The notes under the pieces: generated by a model | Database searches by the model: none | What the model saw: only the letters and a program-made list of their open reading frames with translations | Told to the model about the DNA's origin: nothing | Made by a program: the position numbers and the translations under genes | Assembly (NCBI GenBank): GCA_951812925.1 | Contig: OX638368.1 | Location: forward strand, 17,671,187 to 17,735,186 | DNA length: 64,000 nucleotides | Source: Calliopum simillimum | Taxonomy: Eukaryota; Arthropoda; Insecta; Diptera; Lauxaniidae | Reading direction: 5' to 3' | Shown: positions 52,026 through 63,607 of the stretch, in pieces | Layout of the letters: every line of letters begins with the position of its first letter | Numbering within the stretch: the first letter of the stretch is position 1

Positions 52026-52695
52026 TATTAATTTTCAAATCAAGTTTAACCGATCACGCCCAGTTTTGATCCCAGATAGCCTAGTAATATTGTTTTCATC
52101 TGTACCAAATTTCATGCGTCTAGCCTTATCTGTTTGTTTACAGAAGGGCCAATCACGACTCAGCAGGGCTATCAAGGTACAACATACAAAACTGAAAAAA
52201 TCAAGAAAATATGTTTTCGCCACTTGGAGCCGATTGACGACCGTTTGTCATGACCTTGTATATAACGGCCACCTAATTAATATAATAAAATGAAAAATCT
52301 TTCATTTTTCATATGTAGATAGAGGATATTGCATTTCACAAAATCGATTGCTGTAGATAGTGAATTTCTTTAAATGCAAAAAAGTAGCTCTGGAAGCAAA
52401 TTTTTCGTTTGGAATTAATATCATAGATGCCATTTGTCTCAATGAAGGTTTTACCATCAAAAAATAATTTTCGTGAAAATTGTAGATAGAGGGTATTGAA
52501 TATAAGCCGTCGATATAGTAAAATTCATCGATTTAACACAAGAATGCGGTATTTTTGGTTTTCTTATATACAGTGGATAAAAAAACTTCATAAATCGATT
52601 AAAAAAAAATGTAATGTGCTGGAGAAAAACCACGAGAAACGGGTATTTTTTTTAACGTCTACTTTAAGAATTTTTTGGATTTTGTAATGTGTTTT

Positions 52696-53370
52696 AAAAA
52701 AAGTTCGAAATTGTTCCACAGTGTATTCAACAGACGTTTCTGTTAGCACTCTTTCACATAAATTTGATGGTTCATTGTACCAGTTGTGACAAATACTGAG
52801 TTCTTCAAACCGCATTTAAAAATTGCTTGCCAAACCAAATATTTTTCTGCAAACTTGTTCACTTTTTTATTTTAAATTTGGCGCAACATCGCCTTTCTTC
52901 TTTGCGTTGTAAAAAAGTTGATCTGGAAGCTGTTAAAGTCAGCTTTGACGTAAGTTGCGTCGTCCATTAGAATGAATTCAAAATTGTGTACAAAACGGTC
53001 GTAGAGTTTTAGCAGCTGTGTTTTGCCTATCGTTCCTATATGGTGCCAGTAGTACTTTATATGATTGAAAAACTTTCTCTCTGCAAACTTTCTGTATGTT
53101 TCCGGGCGACATATGCACTTTTTTAGTCACATCTCTAATGGAGAGTCCACATAACACTTCTTTTTCTTTTTCCTCTGAGGTAAATTATTTTTTTTGAACA
53201 CTTCCAACCTTCCTCTCCTTAATTAATCGTTCATAAAAGTTTTTAAGTAAGCAAGTTACCGTTGATTTTGCAATATTAATACTTTATGCAACGTTTTTGT
53301 GAGACTAATGTGGAAAATAGTGTTTTTTGTGCACAATTAAATCTAGCGCATTTTCTTTCGATGAACTCAT
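52696..53370 (-). pseudogene. Tc1/mariner transposase, N-terminal and central piece
   Basis: Minus strand from ATG at 53370 (SSSKENALDLIV), then a helix-turn-helix-like SIRDVTKKVHMSPGNIQKVC, LAPYRNDRQNTAA, LRPFCTQF, ILMDDATYVKADF with the first catalytic D (near 52958-52966), FAEKYLVWQAIF, FVTTGTMNHQIYVKE. Several frameshifts and stops. The C-terminal piece lies beyond the 3.1-kb insert; together they would be about 340 codons, normal for the family. Confidence 0.8.
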
Positions 53371-53928
53371 TTTGAAAACTATTTAAAATTCTAAAAAACA
53401 AATGATGAAGAAATGTAAGACAAAGAATTCTAAGACGATTACATCTGTTACATTTGCTCTTGCAGTAATATTTAACGCGACACTCTTTGTTTACTGCGCC
53501 TACTTTTTTTCGTATACATGACTTACATAAATTATTCGAAGCTCTACGTAAATATTCTAGACTATTTTCGTAATATTAAGTAGAGCTACAATTACACCAA
53601 TTTACTCAAAAATGGTATATTAATGTTTCTACTTGAAGTATTTTTGCTTCGAATCCTTTTTCAACATAACAATAACAGAGGTATCTGAAGTTAGCAGACC
53701 AACTTCAAAACTTTGAAAAAGTTTTGATGAGGGAATTTCCCGTTAATTAACCGATAACTAACCGTGAAAAGAAATAATTTACCGCTCTCATAGTTTCTGA
53801 GATATAGCTTGGTCTGCTAACTTCATATGAAGTTAGCAGACCAACTTAAGTTTTTTTAAAATTTTCTGATGAGGATATAACCAAATAATTAACCGATTTT
53901 TAACCGTGGAAATAAAAATTCGTACAGA

Positions 53929-56688
53929 GTGCTCCAAACTGGGATAACGAACATAACACCCTGTATTCTTAGAAAAAACGGAATTTTTATTCAATTATCT
54001 TATTCTACACTGAAAATAAGCAAACGTTTGCTAAAACAATTTTTCTATAAAATGTATATTTCTAAAGTTAGACGCAAACGAAAATGTGGTCTGTTACGTT
54101 CATATGAAGTTAGAAGACCAAAATTTTTTTTTTTTTTTTTGAATTTTCGGAAAAATTTTGATGGTGGAATTTCCCGTTAATTAACCGATAATTAACCGTG
54201 AAAAGAAAAAATTTACCGCTCTCATAGATTCTAAGATATAAAAATTTGGCTGGCCAACTTTAGTTTTCTTAAAATTTTCTGATGAGGATATAACCAAATA
54301 ATTAACCGATATTTAACCGTGAAAAATAAAATTTATACAGGGTGCTCCAAGCCGAGATAACGAACATAGCACCCTGTATCCTTAGAAAAAACGGAATTTT
54401 TATTCAATTATCTTATTCTACACTGAAAATAAGCAAACATTTGCTAAAACAATTTTTCTATAAAATGTATATTTCCAAAGTTAGACGCAAACGAAAATGT
54501 GGTCTGTTAAGTTCATATGAAGTTAGCAGACCAACTTTAGTTTTCTTAAAATTTTCTGATGAGGATATAACCAGATAATTAACCGATATTTAACCGTGAA
54601 AAATAAAATTTATACAGAATGCTCCAAGCCGAGATAACGAACATAACACCCTGTATCCTTAGAAAAAACGGAATTTTTATTCAATTATCTTATTCTACAC
54701 TGAAAATAAGCAAACATTTGCAAAAACAATTTTTCTATAAAATGTATATTTCTAAAGTTAGACGCAAACGAAAATGTGGTCTGTTACGTTCATATGAAGT
54801 TAGAAGACCAAAATTTTTTTTTTTTTTTTTGAATTTTCGGAAAAATTTTGATGGTGGAATTTCCCGTTAATTAACCGATAATTAACCGTGAAAAGAAAAA
54901 ATTTACCGCTCTCATAGATTCTAAGATATAAAAATTTGGCTGGCCAACTTTAGTTTTCTTAAAATTTTCTGATGAGGATATAACCAAATAATTAACCGAT
55001 ATTTAACCGTGAAAAATAAAATTTATACAGGGTGCTCCAAGCCGAGATAACGAACATAGCACCCTGTATCCTTAGAAAAAACGGAATTTTTATTCAATTA
55101 TCTTATTCTACACTGAAAATAAGCAAACATTTGCTAAAACAATTTTTCTATAAAATGTATATTTCCAAAGTTAGACGCAAACGAAAATGTGGTCTGTTAA
55201 GTTCATATGAAGTTAGCAGACCAACTTTAGTTTTCTTAAAATTTTCTGATGAGGATATAACCAGATAATTAACCGATATTTAACCGTGAAAAATAAAATT
55301 TATACAGAATGCTCCAAGCCGAGATAACGAACATAACACCCTGTATCCTTAGAAAAAACGGAATTTTTATTCAATTATCTTATTCTACACTGAAAATAAG
55401 CAAACATTTGCAAAAACAATTTTTCTATAAAATGTATATTTCTAAAGTTAGACGCAAACGAAAATGTGGTCTGTTACGTTCATATGAAGTTAGAAGACCA
55501 AAATTTTTTTTTTTTTTTTTGAATTTTCGGAAAAATTTTGATGGTGGAATTTCCCGTTAATTAACCGATAATTAACCGTGAAAAGAAAAAATTTACCGCT
55601 CTCATAGATTCTAAGATATAAAAATTTGGCTGGCCAACTTTAGTTTTCTTAAAATTTTCTGATGAGGATATAACCAAATAATTAACCGATATTTAACCGT
55701 GAAAAATAAAATTTATACAGGGTGCTCCAAGCCGAGATAACGAACATAGCACCCTGTATCCTTAGAAAAAACGGAATTTTTATTCAATTATCTTATTCTA
55801 CACTGAAAATAAGCAAACATTTGCTAAAACAATTTTTCTATAAAATGTATATTTCCAAAGTTAGACGCAAACGAAAATGTGGTCTGTTAAGTTCATATGA
55901 AGTTAGAAGACCAACATTTTTTTTTTTTTTGAGTTTTTCGAAAAAATTTTGATGGTGGAATTTCCCGTTAATTAACCGATAATTAACCGTGAAAAGAAAA
56001 AAATTACCGCTCACATAGATTCTGAGATATAAAAAATTGGCTGGCCAACTTTAGTTTTCTTAAAATTTTCTGATGAGGATATAACCAAATAATTAACCGA
56101 TATTTAACCGAGGAAATAAAAATTCATACGGGGTGCTTCAAACCGAGATAACGAACATAGCACCCTGTATCCTTAGAAAAAACGGAATTTTTATTCAATT
56201 ATCTTATTCTACACTGAAAATAAGCAAACATTTGCTAAAACAATTTTTCTATAAAATGTATATTTCCAAAGTTAGACGCAAACGAAAATGTGGCCTGTTA
56301 AGTTCATATGAAGTTAGCAGACCAACTTTAGTTTTCTTAAAATTTTCTGATGTGGATATAACCAAATAATTAACCGATATTTAACCGTTGAAATAAAAAT
56401 TCATACGGGGTGCTCCAAACCGAGATAACGAACATAGCACCCTGTATTCTTAGAAAAAGCGGAATTTTTATTCAATTATCTTATTCGACACTGAAAATAA
56501 GCAAACATTTGCTAAAACAATTTTTCTATAAAATGTATATTTCCAAAGTTAGACGCAAACGAAAATGTGGTCTGTTAAGTTCATATGAAGTAAGAATACC
56601 AACATTTTTGTTTTTTGGAGTTTTTTTGAAAAAAATTTTGATGAGGGAATTTCCCGTTAATTAACCGATAATTAACCGTGAAAAGAAA
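53929..56688 (+). repeat. Left-arm 277/413-bp units forming a 690-bp higher-order repeat
   Basis: Markers GTGCTCCAA or ATGCTCCAA are spaced 413, 277, 413, 277, 413, 411 and 277 bp. The 690-bp pairs at 54342 and 55032 look identical, even to a T run of about 18-20. The long unit has a 136-bp extra segment (TTTCCCGTTAATTAACCGAT). Each unit also carries CAGGGTGCT and AGCACCCTG as a short hairpin. Confidence 0.88.
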
Positions 56689-56778
56689 AAATTGACCGCT
56701 CTCATAGATTCTAAGATATAAAAAATTGGCTAACTAACTTTAGTTTTCTTAAAATTTTCTGATGTGGATATAACCAAA

Positions 56779-57437
56779 TGTATGTATGTATTCTCCTTTA
56801 ACTCCTAGGAGGACCATAGGGCCAATATGAAATCTCTCCATTTGTCACGATCCCTTGCGATGACTTTGATCTCTTGCCACGATTTTCCCGATTCTTGGAT
56901 TTCCTTTTCCAACGACCTTTTCCAGTTGGTTTTGGGTCTACCACGTCCTCTACTGCCTTGTGGATTCCACTCAAGGGCCTGGCGACAAACTTCGCTGTGT
57001 GGTTTCCGGAGAGTGTGACCAATCCATCCCCATTTGCGCAGCTTGATCTCGTTTGCTATAGCCTTCTGTTTGCATTTTTGATGTAGCTCGGCATTTGATA
57101 TAGTGCGAGGCCACCAAACCTTTAGTATACGCCTTAAGCATTTGTTGACGAATACTTGCAGCTTGTTTGTTAGTTGTTCAGTAACAAGCCATGTTTCGCA
57201 CCCATATAACAAAACCGATTTCACATTCGAATCAAAAATGCGCACTCTCGTTTTGGTGGATATAACGGATGAAGACCATATTTTGTTCAGTTGAGCAAAC
57301 GCGCCTTTTGCTTTTGCTATTCTTGAGTTGATATCCTCTTTTGCTCCACCATCCATGGAGACAATGCTGCCTAGATACGTGAAGCTATCGACGTTTCCGA
57401 TGTCATCACTGCCAGCTTTAAACGTGATGTCATTGCT
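56779..57437 (-). pseudogene. 5'-truncated RTE-like non-LTR fragment at the foldback centre
   Basis: Minus strand, about 210 codons: DITFKAGSDDIGNVDSFTYL, GSIVSMDGGAKEDINSRI, VKSVLLYGCETW, RGRGRPKTNWKR, ending ALWSS at a stop at 56805, then a short (ATAC)n-type tail reaching 56779. YGCETW and RGRPKT-x-W are typical of the C-terminus of RTE-clade reverse transcriptases. The open frame over the fragment is intact, but the endonuclease and the reverse transcriptase core are missing, so it was dead on arrival. The unit sequence left and right of it does not rejoin, so DNA may have been lost. Confidence 0.75.
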
Positions 57438-60060
57438 TTAGCAAATGTTTGCTTATATTCAGTGTAGATAATTGAATAAAAATTCCGTTTTTTCTAAGAA
57501 TACAGGGTGCTATGTTCGTTATCTCGGCTTGGAGCACCCTGTATGAATTTTTATTTCCACGTTTAAATATCGGTTAATTATTTGGTTATATCCTCATCAG
57601 AAAATTTTAAGAAAACTAAAGTTGGTCAGCCAATTTTTTATATCTCAGAATCTATGTGAGCGGTAATTTTTTTCTTTTCACGGTTAATTATCGGTTAATT
57701 AACGGGAAATTCCACCATCAAAATTTTTCCGAAAATTCAAAAGAAAAAAAATTTTGGTCTTCTAACTTCATATGAACTTAACAGACCACATTTTCGTTTG
57801 CGTCTATCTTTAGAAATATACATTTTATAGAAAAATTGTTTTAGCAAATGTTTGCTTATTTTCAGTGTAGAATAAGATAATTGAATAAAAATTCCGTTTT
57901 TTCTAAGAATACAGGGTGTTATGTTCGTTTTCCCGGTTTGGATTACCCTGTATGAATTTTTATTTCCACGGTTAAAAATCGGTTAATTATTTGGTTATAT
58001 CCTCATCAGAAAATTTTAAGAAAACTAAAGTTGGTCTGCTAACTTCATATGAAGTTAACAGACTACATTTTCGTTTGCGTCTAACTTTGGAAATATACAT
58101 TTTATAGAAAAATTGTTTTTGCAAATGTTTGCTCATTTTCAGTGTAGAATAAGATAATTGAATAAAAATTCCGTTTTTTCTAAGAATACAGGGTGCTATG
58201 TTCGTTATCTCGGCTTGAAGCACCCTGTATAAATTTTATTTTTCACGGTGAAATATCGGTTAATTATCTGGTTATATCCTCATCAAAAAATTTTAAGAAA
58301 ACTTAAGTTGGTCTGCTAACTTCATATGAAGTTAGCAGACCAAGCTATATCTCAGAAACTATGAGAGCGGTAAATTTTTTCTTTTCACGGTTAATTAACG
58401 GGAAATTCCCCCATCAAAATTTTTTCGAAAAACTCAAAAAAAAAAAAAAAATGTTGGTCTAACTCCATATGAACTTAACAGACCACATTTTCGTTTGCGT
58501 CTTACTTTGGAAATATACATTTTATAGAAAAATTGTTTTAGCAAATGTTTGCTTATTTTCAGTGTAGAATAAGATAATTGAATAAAAATTCCGTTTTTTC
58601 TAAGAATACAGGGTGCTATGTTCGTTATCTCGGTTTGAAGCACCCCGTATGAATTTTTATTTCCACGTCTAAATATCGGTTAATTATTTGGTTATATCCT
58701 CATCAGAAAATTTTAAGAAAACTAAAGTTGGTCAGCCAATTTTTTATATCTTAGAATCTATGAGAGCGGTAAATTTTTTCTTTTCACGGTTGATTATCGG
58801 TTAATTAACGGGAAATTCCCCCATCAAAATTTTTTCGAAAAACTCAAAAAAAAAAATTTTGGTCTTCCAACTTCATATGAACGTAACAGACCACATTTTC
58901 GTTTGCGTCTAACTTTGGAAATATACATTTTATAGAAAAATTGTTTTAGCAAATGTTTGCTTATTTTCAGTGTAGAATAAGATAATTGAATAAAAATTCC
59001 GTTTTTTCTAAGAATACAGGGTGCTATGTTCGTTATCTCGGTTTGAAGCACCCCGTATGAATTTTTATTTCCACGTCTAAATATCGGTTAATTATTTGGT
59101 TATATCCTCATCAGAAAATTTTAAGAAAACTAAAGTTGGTCAGCCAATTTTTTATATCTTAGAATCTATGAGAGCGGTAAATTTTTTCTTTTCACGGTTA
59201 ATTATCGGTTAATTAACGGGAAATTCCCCCATAAAAATTTTTTCGAAAAACTCAAAAAAAAAAAAATGTTGGTATTCTAACTTCATATGAACTTAACAGA
59301 CCACATTTTCGTTTGCGTCTAACTTTGGAAATATACATTTTATAGAAAAATTGTTTTTGCAAATGTTTGCTTATTTTCAGTGTAGAATAAGATGATTGAA
59401 TAAAAATTCCGTTTTTATGAAGAATACAGGGTGCTATGTTCCTTATCTCGGCTTGGAGCACCCTGTATGATTTTCTATTTCCACTGTTAAAAATCGGTTA
59501 ATTATTTGTTTATATCCTCATCAGAAAATTTTAAGAAAACTAAAGTTGGTCTGCCAATTTTTTATATCTCAGAATCTATGTGAGCGGTAAATTTTTTCTT
59601 TTCACGGTTAATTATCGGTTAATTAACGGGAAATTCCACCATCAAAATTTTTCCGAAAATTCAAAAAAAAAAAAAAAAAATTTTGGTCTTCTAACTTCAT
59701 ATGAACGTAACAGACCACATTTTCGTTTGCGTCTAACTTTAGAAATATACATTTTATAGAAAAATTGTTTTAGCAAACGTTTGCTTATTTTCAGTGTAGA
59801 ATAAGATAATTGAATAAAAATTCCGTTTTTTCTAAGAATACAGGGTGTTATGTTCGTTATCCCAGTTTGGAGCACTCTGTACGAATTTTTATTTCCACGG
59901 TTAAAAATCGGTTAATTATTTGGTTATATCCTCATCAGAAAATTTTAAAAAAACTTAAGTTGGTCTGCTAACTTCATATGAAGTTAGCAAACCAAGCTAT
60001 ATCTCAGAAACTATGAGAGCGGTAAATTTTTTCTTTTCACGGTTAATTATCGGTTAATTA
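57438..60060 (-). repeat. Right-arm ~410-bp inverted units
   Basis: About seven units in the reverse sense of the left arm, spaced mostly 408-420 bp with one 277-bp step. More diverged from each other than the left-arm 690-bp copies. The hairpin word AGCACCCTG/CAGGGTGCT persists. Confidence 0.8.
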
Positions 60061-60134
60061 ACGGGAAATTCCCTCATCAAAACTTTTTCAAAATTTTGAA
60101 GTTGGTCTGCTAACTTCAGATACCTCAATAACAG

Positions 60135-62150
60135 ATCTCTTTCAAATTTTTGCTACAGTGAAACTGAGTCTGCTTGGTTTTTACCAGAAAAACTCTCGAT
60201 TTTAAGGAAAGCAAGAACATCTTCTTTATAATCGAATAAAATCAACACAGGTTTCAAATTTGCTTTAGACTCCTAACTCATGAAGACTCTTGCCATTCCA
60301 TTTTACCCATTGCCTTCGCATTCATCATCGAAAACTTTAGCTGGGCGACTTATTGATGGGATATTTGTATATGTTGAGACTTAAGCGCTTCGATGGTGCT
60401 CTGGAGAAATTATTTTCACTTATTTTCCCTGATCATTCAGGCAAAGATCTTTCATGGAAAGTCACGGGCATTGAAATGAACTTTTAACCCAAAAATTTTA
60501 TACCATTGGATGTCAGTTTTAACTTTGCGCGCTTGCCACTAACTACTCATATAAATGCAAATAGCATTTATTGCACATACATTCAACGGGAGTATATGAG
60601 AAACTTAAGCCCAACTACTAACATAGGCACAATTTAATAATAATTTTGGTTTATTTATGTTGCATATAAAATAAATAAATATCTGACAACGGAAATGACA
60701 GAAGCAAACCATGGCACAATACAAAAACAACAGCAACAACAACAACAATAATAATAAAAACATGCCAAAAACCATAAAAATTGGGGGAAAAAAAGGATAT
60801 TAAAAGAGAAAAAATAATATTATTGCTGATAAGAGATATAAAAAGACATTTATGGATGGATGGTGTGTGTGTGGCGTTGGTAAATGGAAAAATTGAAAAA
60901 AAAAATAAAAATCCTGAAAAAATACAAAAGAAAATGCGCAATAATAAGCGGCATAAAAATATATTTCATACACAAGTAACCAAAAAGAAGGACAGCCGCC
61001 ATATTGGTTAATAACAGCAAAAATAAAGCATTCCCACATCCCCCACCACCTAAAAACAAGAACGACGACCAAGGACAGACTGCTGTACTCCACCATATGA
61101 TAAAAAGAAATGAGAATTTTTATGAGCAAAATGATGTTATCTAAATGTAACGAACAAAATAAGCGAAATAAAAAATTCCCCAAAAATATGAAATAAAATT
61201 CACAAAGGCGACGAATATGCCAACAAATATGTATGCACCCCTACCCACTGTTCAAAGTTCAAACACAAAAGACAAAAGCAAAGTAAACAAAAAAAAAAAA
61301 AAAAAAACCGACAGGAAACAAAAAAACTAACGGAGGAGGAAAGGAAAATGGTAGCCATAACAAAAATGGCGTCGCTCTGTGGTATATTATTAATAATACT
61401 GTTATTTCATAAAAAGCATCGTAAAAAGCATTCAACGAAATTAAAAACGTAGCAAAAATACAAAAATGCGGCAAGGACGAGAACAAAAAAGGACGAGAGG
61501 GAGTTTGCTACACAGTGGAAAAGAGCGCACATGGCAAATAAAAATGAAACCGAAAAAAAAAGTTATGTGAAATGAAAAAAAGCCCAGTTATAATAATCAC
61601 GCTCGTATTTTTTTCCAACCCAACTTCATTCTCGTTCCGCAGCCCCCTACCAAAAAACAGTAGCTTAATAAAAATGCATGCTTTTATTTTAACTAAAGAG
61701 GAGCCCTAAGAACATAAAAAAAAAACCATCATCATTGTCTGCTTGGCTACTTCTTTCTTTACCATAACGTGTGACAGTTTCGATCCCTTGGTTTTTTCTC
61801 ACTCCCCACCATCCAACCATCCATTCATCCCAACCCTTAACGGCGTTGCGCTGTTTTTGATTGTTTCGCAAACAAAGGACTTTCACCCACATACCCATGC
61901 CCATTATGAAATGAAAAAAAAAAAAGGAAAATTGCAGAAAAAGAAAAACAAAAAACCGTCCAGGAAAAGCAAAAAATAAAACGAAAATTTTGCGCATAAA
62001 AATCGTTTTCACGACTTTTAGGGTGGAATTTCATTTTGCTTGGTTGGCAATTTCATGTGCGTTTTTTTTCGACAGCGCGTCGTCCTGTTTTGACGTTATT
62101 TATTCCGGTGCGGAGCTGCTACTACAACAGTAACGATTTTATGTAGATTG
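60135..62150. other. Non-coding region, possibly upstream of a gene
   Basis: Less repeat-rich than the rest. Contains (AAC)n near 60727-60750 and many A runs. The G+C content rises near 62080-62130 (TTCCGGTGCGGAGCTGCTAC). The frames here are low-complexity by-products. Confidence 0.4.
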
Positions 62151-62206
62151 GTAAGTTTTCTTTTGTTTTATTTTTATTTTTTGTAGTAAGATTTCTTACT
62201 TTACAG
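62151..62206 (+). other. Possible 56-bp mini-intron in a 5' UTR
   Basis: A consensus donor GTAAGTTTTC (62151) and a T-rich tract ending CTTACTTTACAG (62206) define 56 bp, a typical fly intron size. The sequence before it is relatively G+C-rich. The following sequence shows no convincing protein, and two piggyBac-like remnants follow, so the gene, if any, is not visible. Confidence 0.25.
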
Positions 62207-62289
62207 TGGTCGGAAGAATACAAAAAAACGTTGGCTCATTTTATTTACTAGATATCTTCTTGTGGCTTCTTCTTCTTGACTTTAAAGAA

Positions 62290-62634
62290 ACCACGCGAAA
62301 CCCTGAAAGGGTTTTTTTAAAAAGATATAAATTATTTTTCGATGTGAATTGGTTGATTATGGCTAAAATAATATTCCATAGGGTGGGTTTAGGATAGGGA
62401 TCGCCAGGACAAAAGAAATATCCTAGAACACGGATGTCCCATCAGTAATTGTTCGTTATTACGAATCATATAAGATCCATATAAGAAATAATGACACCAA
62501 AACATGGAAAAATTATCACATTGTACGTTAAAAACTGATGGGATGAAAATATATAGCAATTGATATGAATAATTTTGTTAGTTCATGGAGAACATCCATG
62601 GGACACATATGTCCCGTTAGTGTTGAAAGGGTTA
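62290..62634. mobile_element. piggyBac-like MITE remnant
   Basis: The right end GGGACACATATGTCCCGTTA then GTTGAAAGGG meets TTAA (62632-62635). GGATGTCCCATCAGTAA near 62432 may be the decayed left arm. CCCTGAAAGGG near 62300 may be another end. Confidence 0.4.
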
Positions 62635-62682
62635 AGCAAACAAACTCTCATTAGTAACCATGTCTGCGTATCTTCTCTTTAA

Positions 62683-63603
62683 CCCATTTTCAGCCACGCT
62701 GCAAAAATTATTTTAATTTTTGATATAAAGTATATTTTCAGAGTAATTGGCACCCCCTGAATTCAACTCCCTCATCAACAAAATTTTTATCCCCACTCGT
62801 TTTACCGTTATGTCAAAAAATCAAGTGTTCTATTAATCGAACGTTGGATGTTAGACAAGATCCTATACAAATACATACGACTAAACGTGGTTGGTGAACA
62901 CCTTATAATCTGCCAGCCGGAAGTTAAATATCGTCGATGCCGGTTGAAATGGGGCTGACCATAAGCATCATGAAACTAATATTCACAAAAAATTTACTCT
63001 CCCCCGCCCCTATGTGACAATATTATTTTACTCCCCGCTACCGTCACAAAACGGTGGGAAGGGGTAAATTTTTCCGATAAATCGACAAAAAAAATTTTTA
63101 ACCTTAAACTGAAATTTTACAGGCTTCTTTTTGAAGTCCTAAGGATACTTTCTGGCCCTGTTCAAAAAAATTGTTTTTTCGATCCACTTCAGTGTTCACC
63201 AACCACGTTTGGTCGTATTTGCATGGGATTTTGTGGTATGGGCTAACGGCCAACGTTCGATTAATCGAACACTAACTTTGACTCATACCTGGACCAATCA
63301 GGTACTGACAGGTGTTGATTTTTTGATTGCAAATGATGGTTTGAACCTTTGGCTATAAAACCTCCAAATTCATTTTTTTAATTGTCATTATTTTACATTT
63401 TAAATAATTCAAAAATAGGTCCATAGACATGGTGTTTTTCAACCACCCCCATCAAACTAACTACTGGAGGGGGTGGGGAAGGCGTAAATATTATTTTTGA
63501 ACAACCAAAAAATCTATTACACTAACTATCTTTCACAGTTTAAAAAATTATTGAAAATGGACAATTTTACTATTCGATTAATCGAACAGCGGCCGAAAAT
63601 GGG
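62683..63603. mobile_element. 921-bp piggyBac-like MITE with TTCGATTAATCGAA palindromes
   Basis: TTAA at 62679-62682 and 63604-63607 flanks CCCATTTTCAGCC and its near complement GGCCGAAAATGGG. Internal arms include CGTGGTTGGTGAACACC (62889) and GTGTTCACCAACCACG (63193). TTCGATTAATCGAA occurs at 63256 and 63573 and in part at 62833. No transposase. Confidence 0.75.
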
Positions 63604-63607
63604 TTAA

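Larger units (their letters stand above)
49613..52695. mobile_element. 3.1-kb foldback inserted in the transposase gene
   Basis: The inverted ends of about 150 bases are CACATGAGAAAATCAAAAAA on the left and the complement of CACATTACAAAATCCAAAAA on the right. They run on through GACGTTAAAAAAAA, CGTGGTTTT and ATCCACTGTATA. Next come ATCGACGGCTTATATTCAAT and TCTATCTAC words, inverted on both sides (50634 and 52487-52520). The transposase pieces on either side join in order, proving insertion. It is swollen by at least four further elements. Confidence 0.8.
49125..53512 (-). mobile_element. Dead Tc1/mariner element split by a 3.1-kb foldback
   Basis: The ends are TCGAAAAAAAGTAGTCGAC on the left and the complement of CGAAAAAAAGTAGGCGCAG on the right, in TA contexts. 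Without the insert it would be about 1.3 kb, the usual size. It carries one minus-strand transposase gene, now in two pieces. Confidence 0.7.
53679..60125. mobile_element. 6.4-kb FB-like foldback with tandem-unit arms and 9-bp target duplication
   Basis: A perfect 9-bp duplication CAATAACAG (53670-53678, 60126-60134) flanks symmetrical ends AGGTATCTGAAGTTAGCAGA and its complement. The left arm has eight direct units (markers at 53929, 54342, 54619, 55032, 55309, 55722, 56133, 56410), and the right arm about seven in the opposite orientation (markers near 57530, 57940, 58223, 58643, 59051, 59461, 59875). Long tandem-repeat arms with 9-bp duplications are the known design of Drosophila FB elements, which are related to Mutator. 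No transposase is present. Each unit yields an open frame of 69-84 codons, not credible as a gene. Confidence 0.88.

Noticed and set aside
53929..59875. A family of 13 similar 69-84-codon frames (KISKHLLKQFFYKMYISK and so on)
   Set aside because: They repeat because the DNA unit repeats. Most start at GTG, not ATG, they end at different points in T runs, and the protein is low-complexity with no family resemblance.
53679..60125. CRISPR-like or centromeric satellite array
   Set aside because: Units are long, lie in inverted arms and are flanked by a 9-bp target duplication, so a transposon explains them.
60651..62034. Several Phe-rich frames of 65-127 codons
   Set aside because: Antisense reading of A-rich non-coding DNA; strong composition bias and mutual overlap.
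62206..62397. 63-codon frame after the possible intron
   Set aside because: Starts at GTG, spans a MITE end and has no recognisable similarity.
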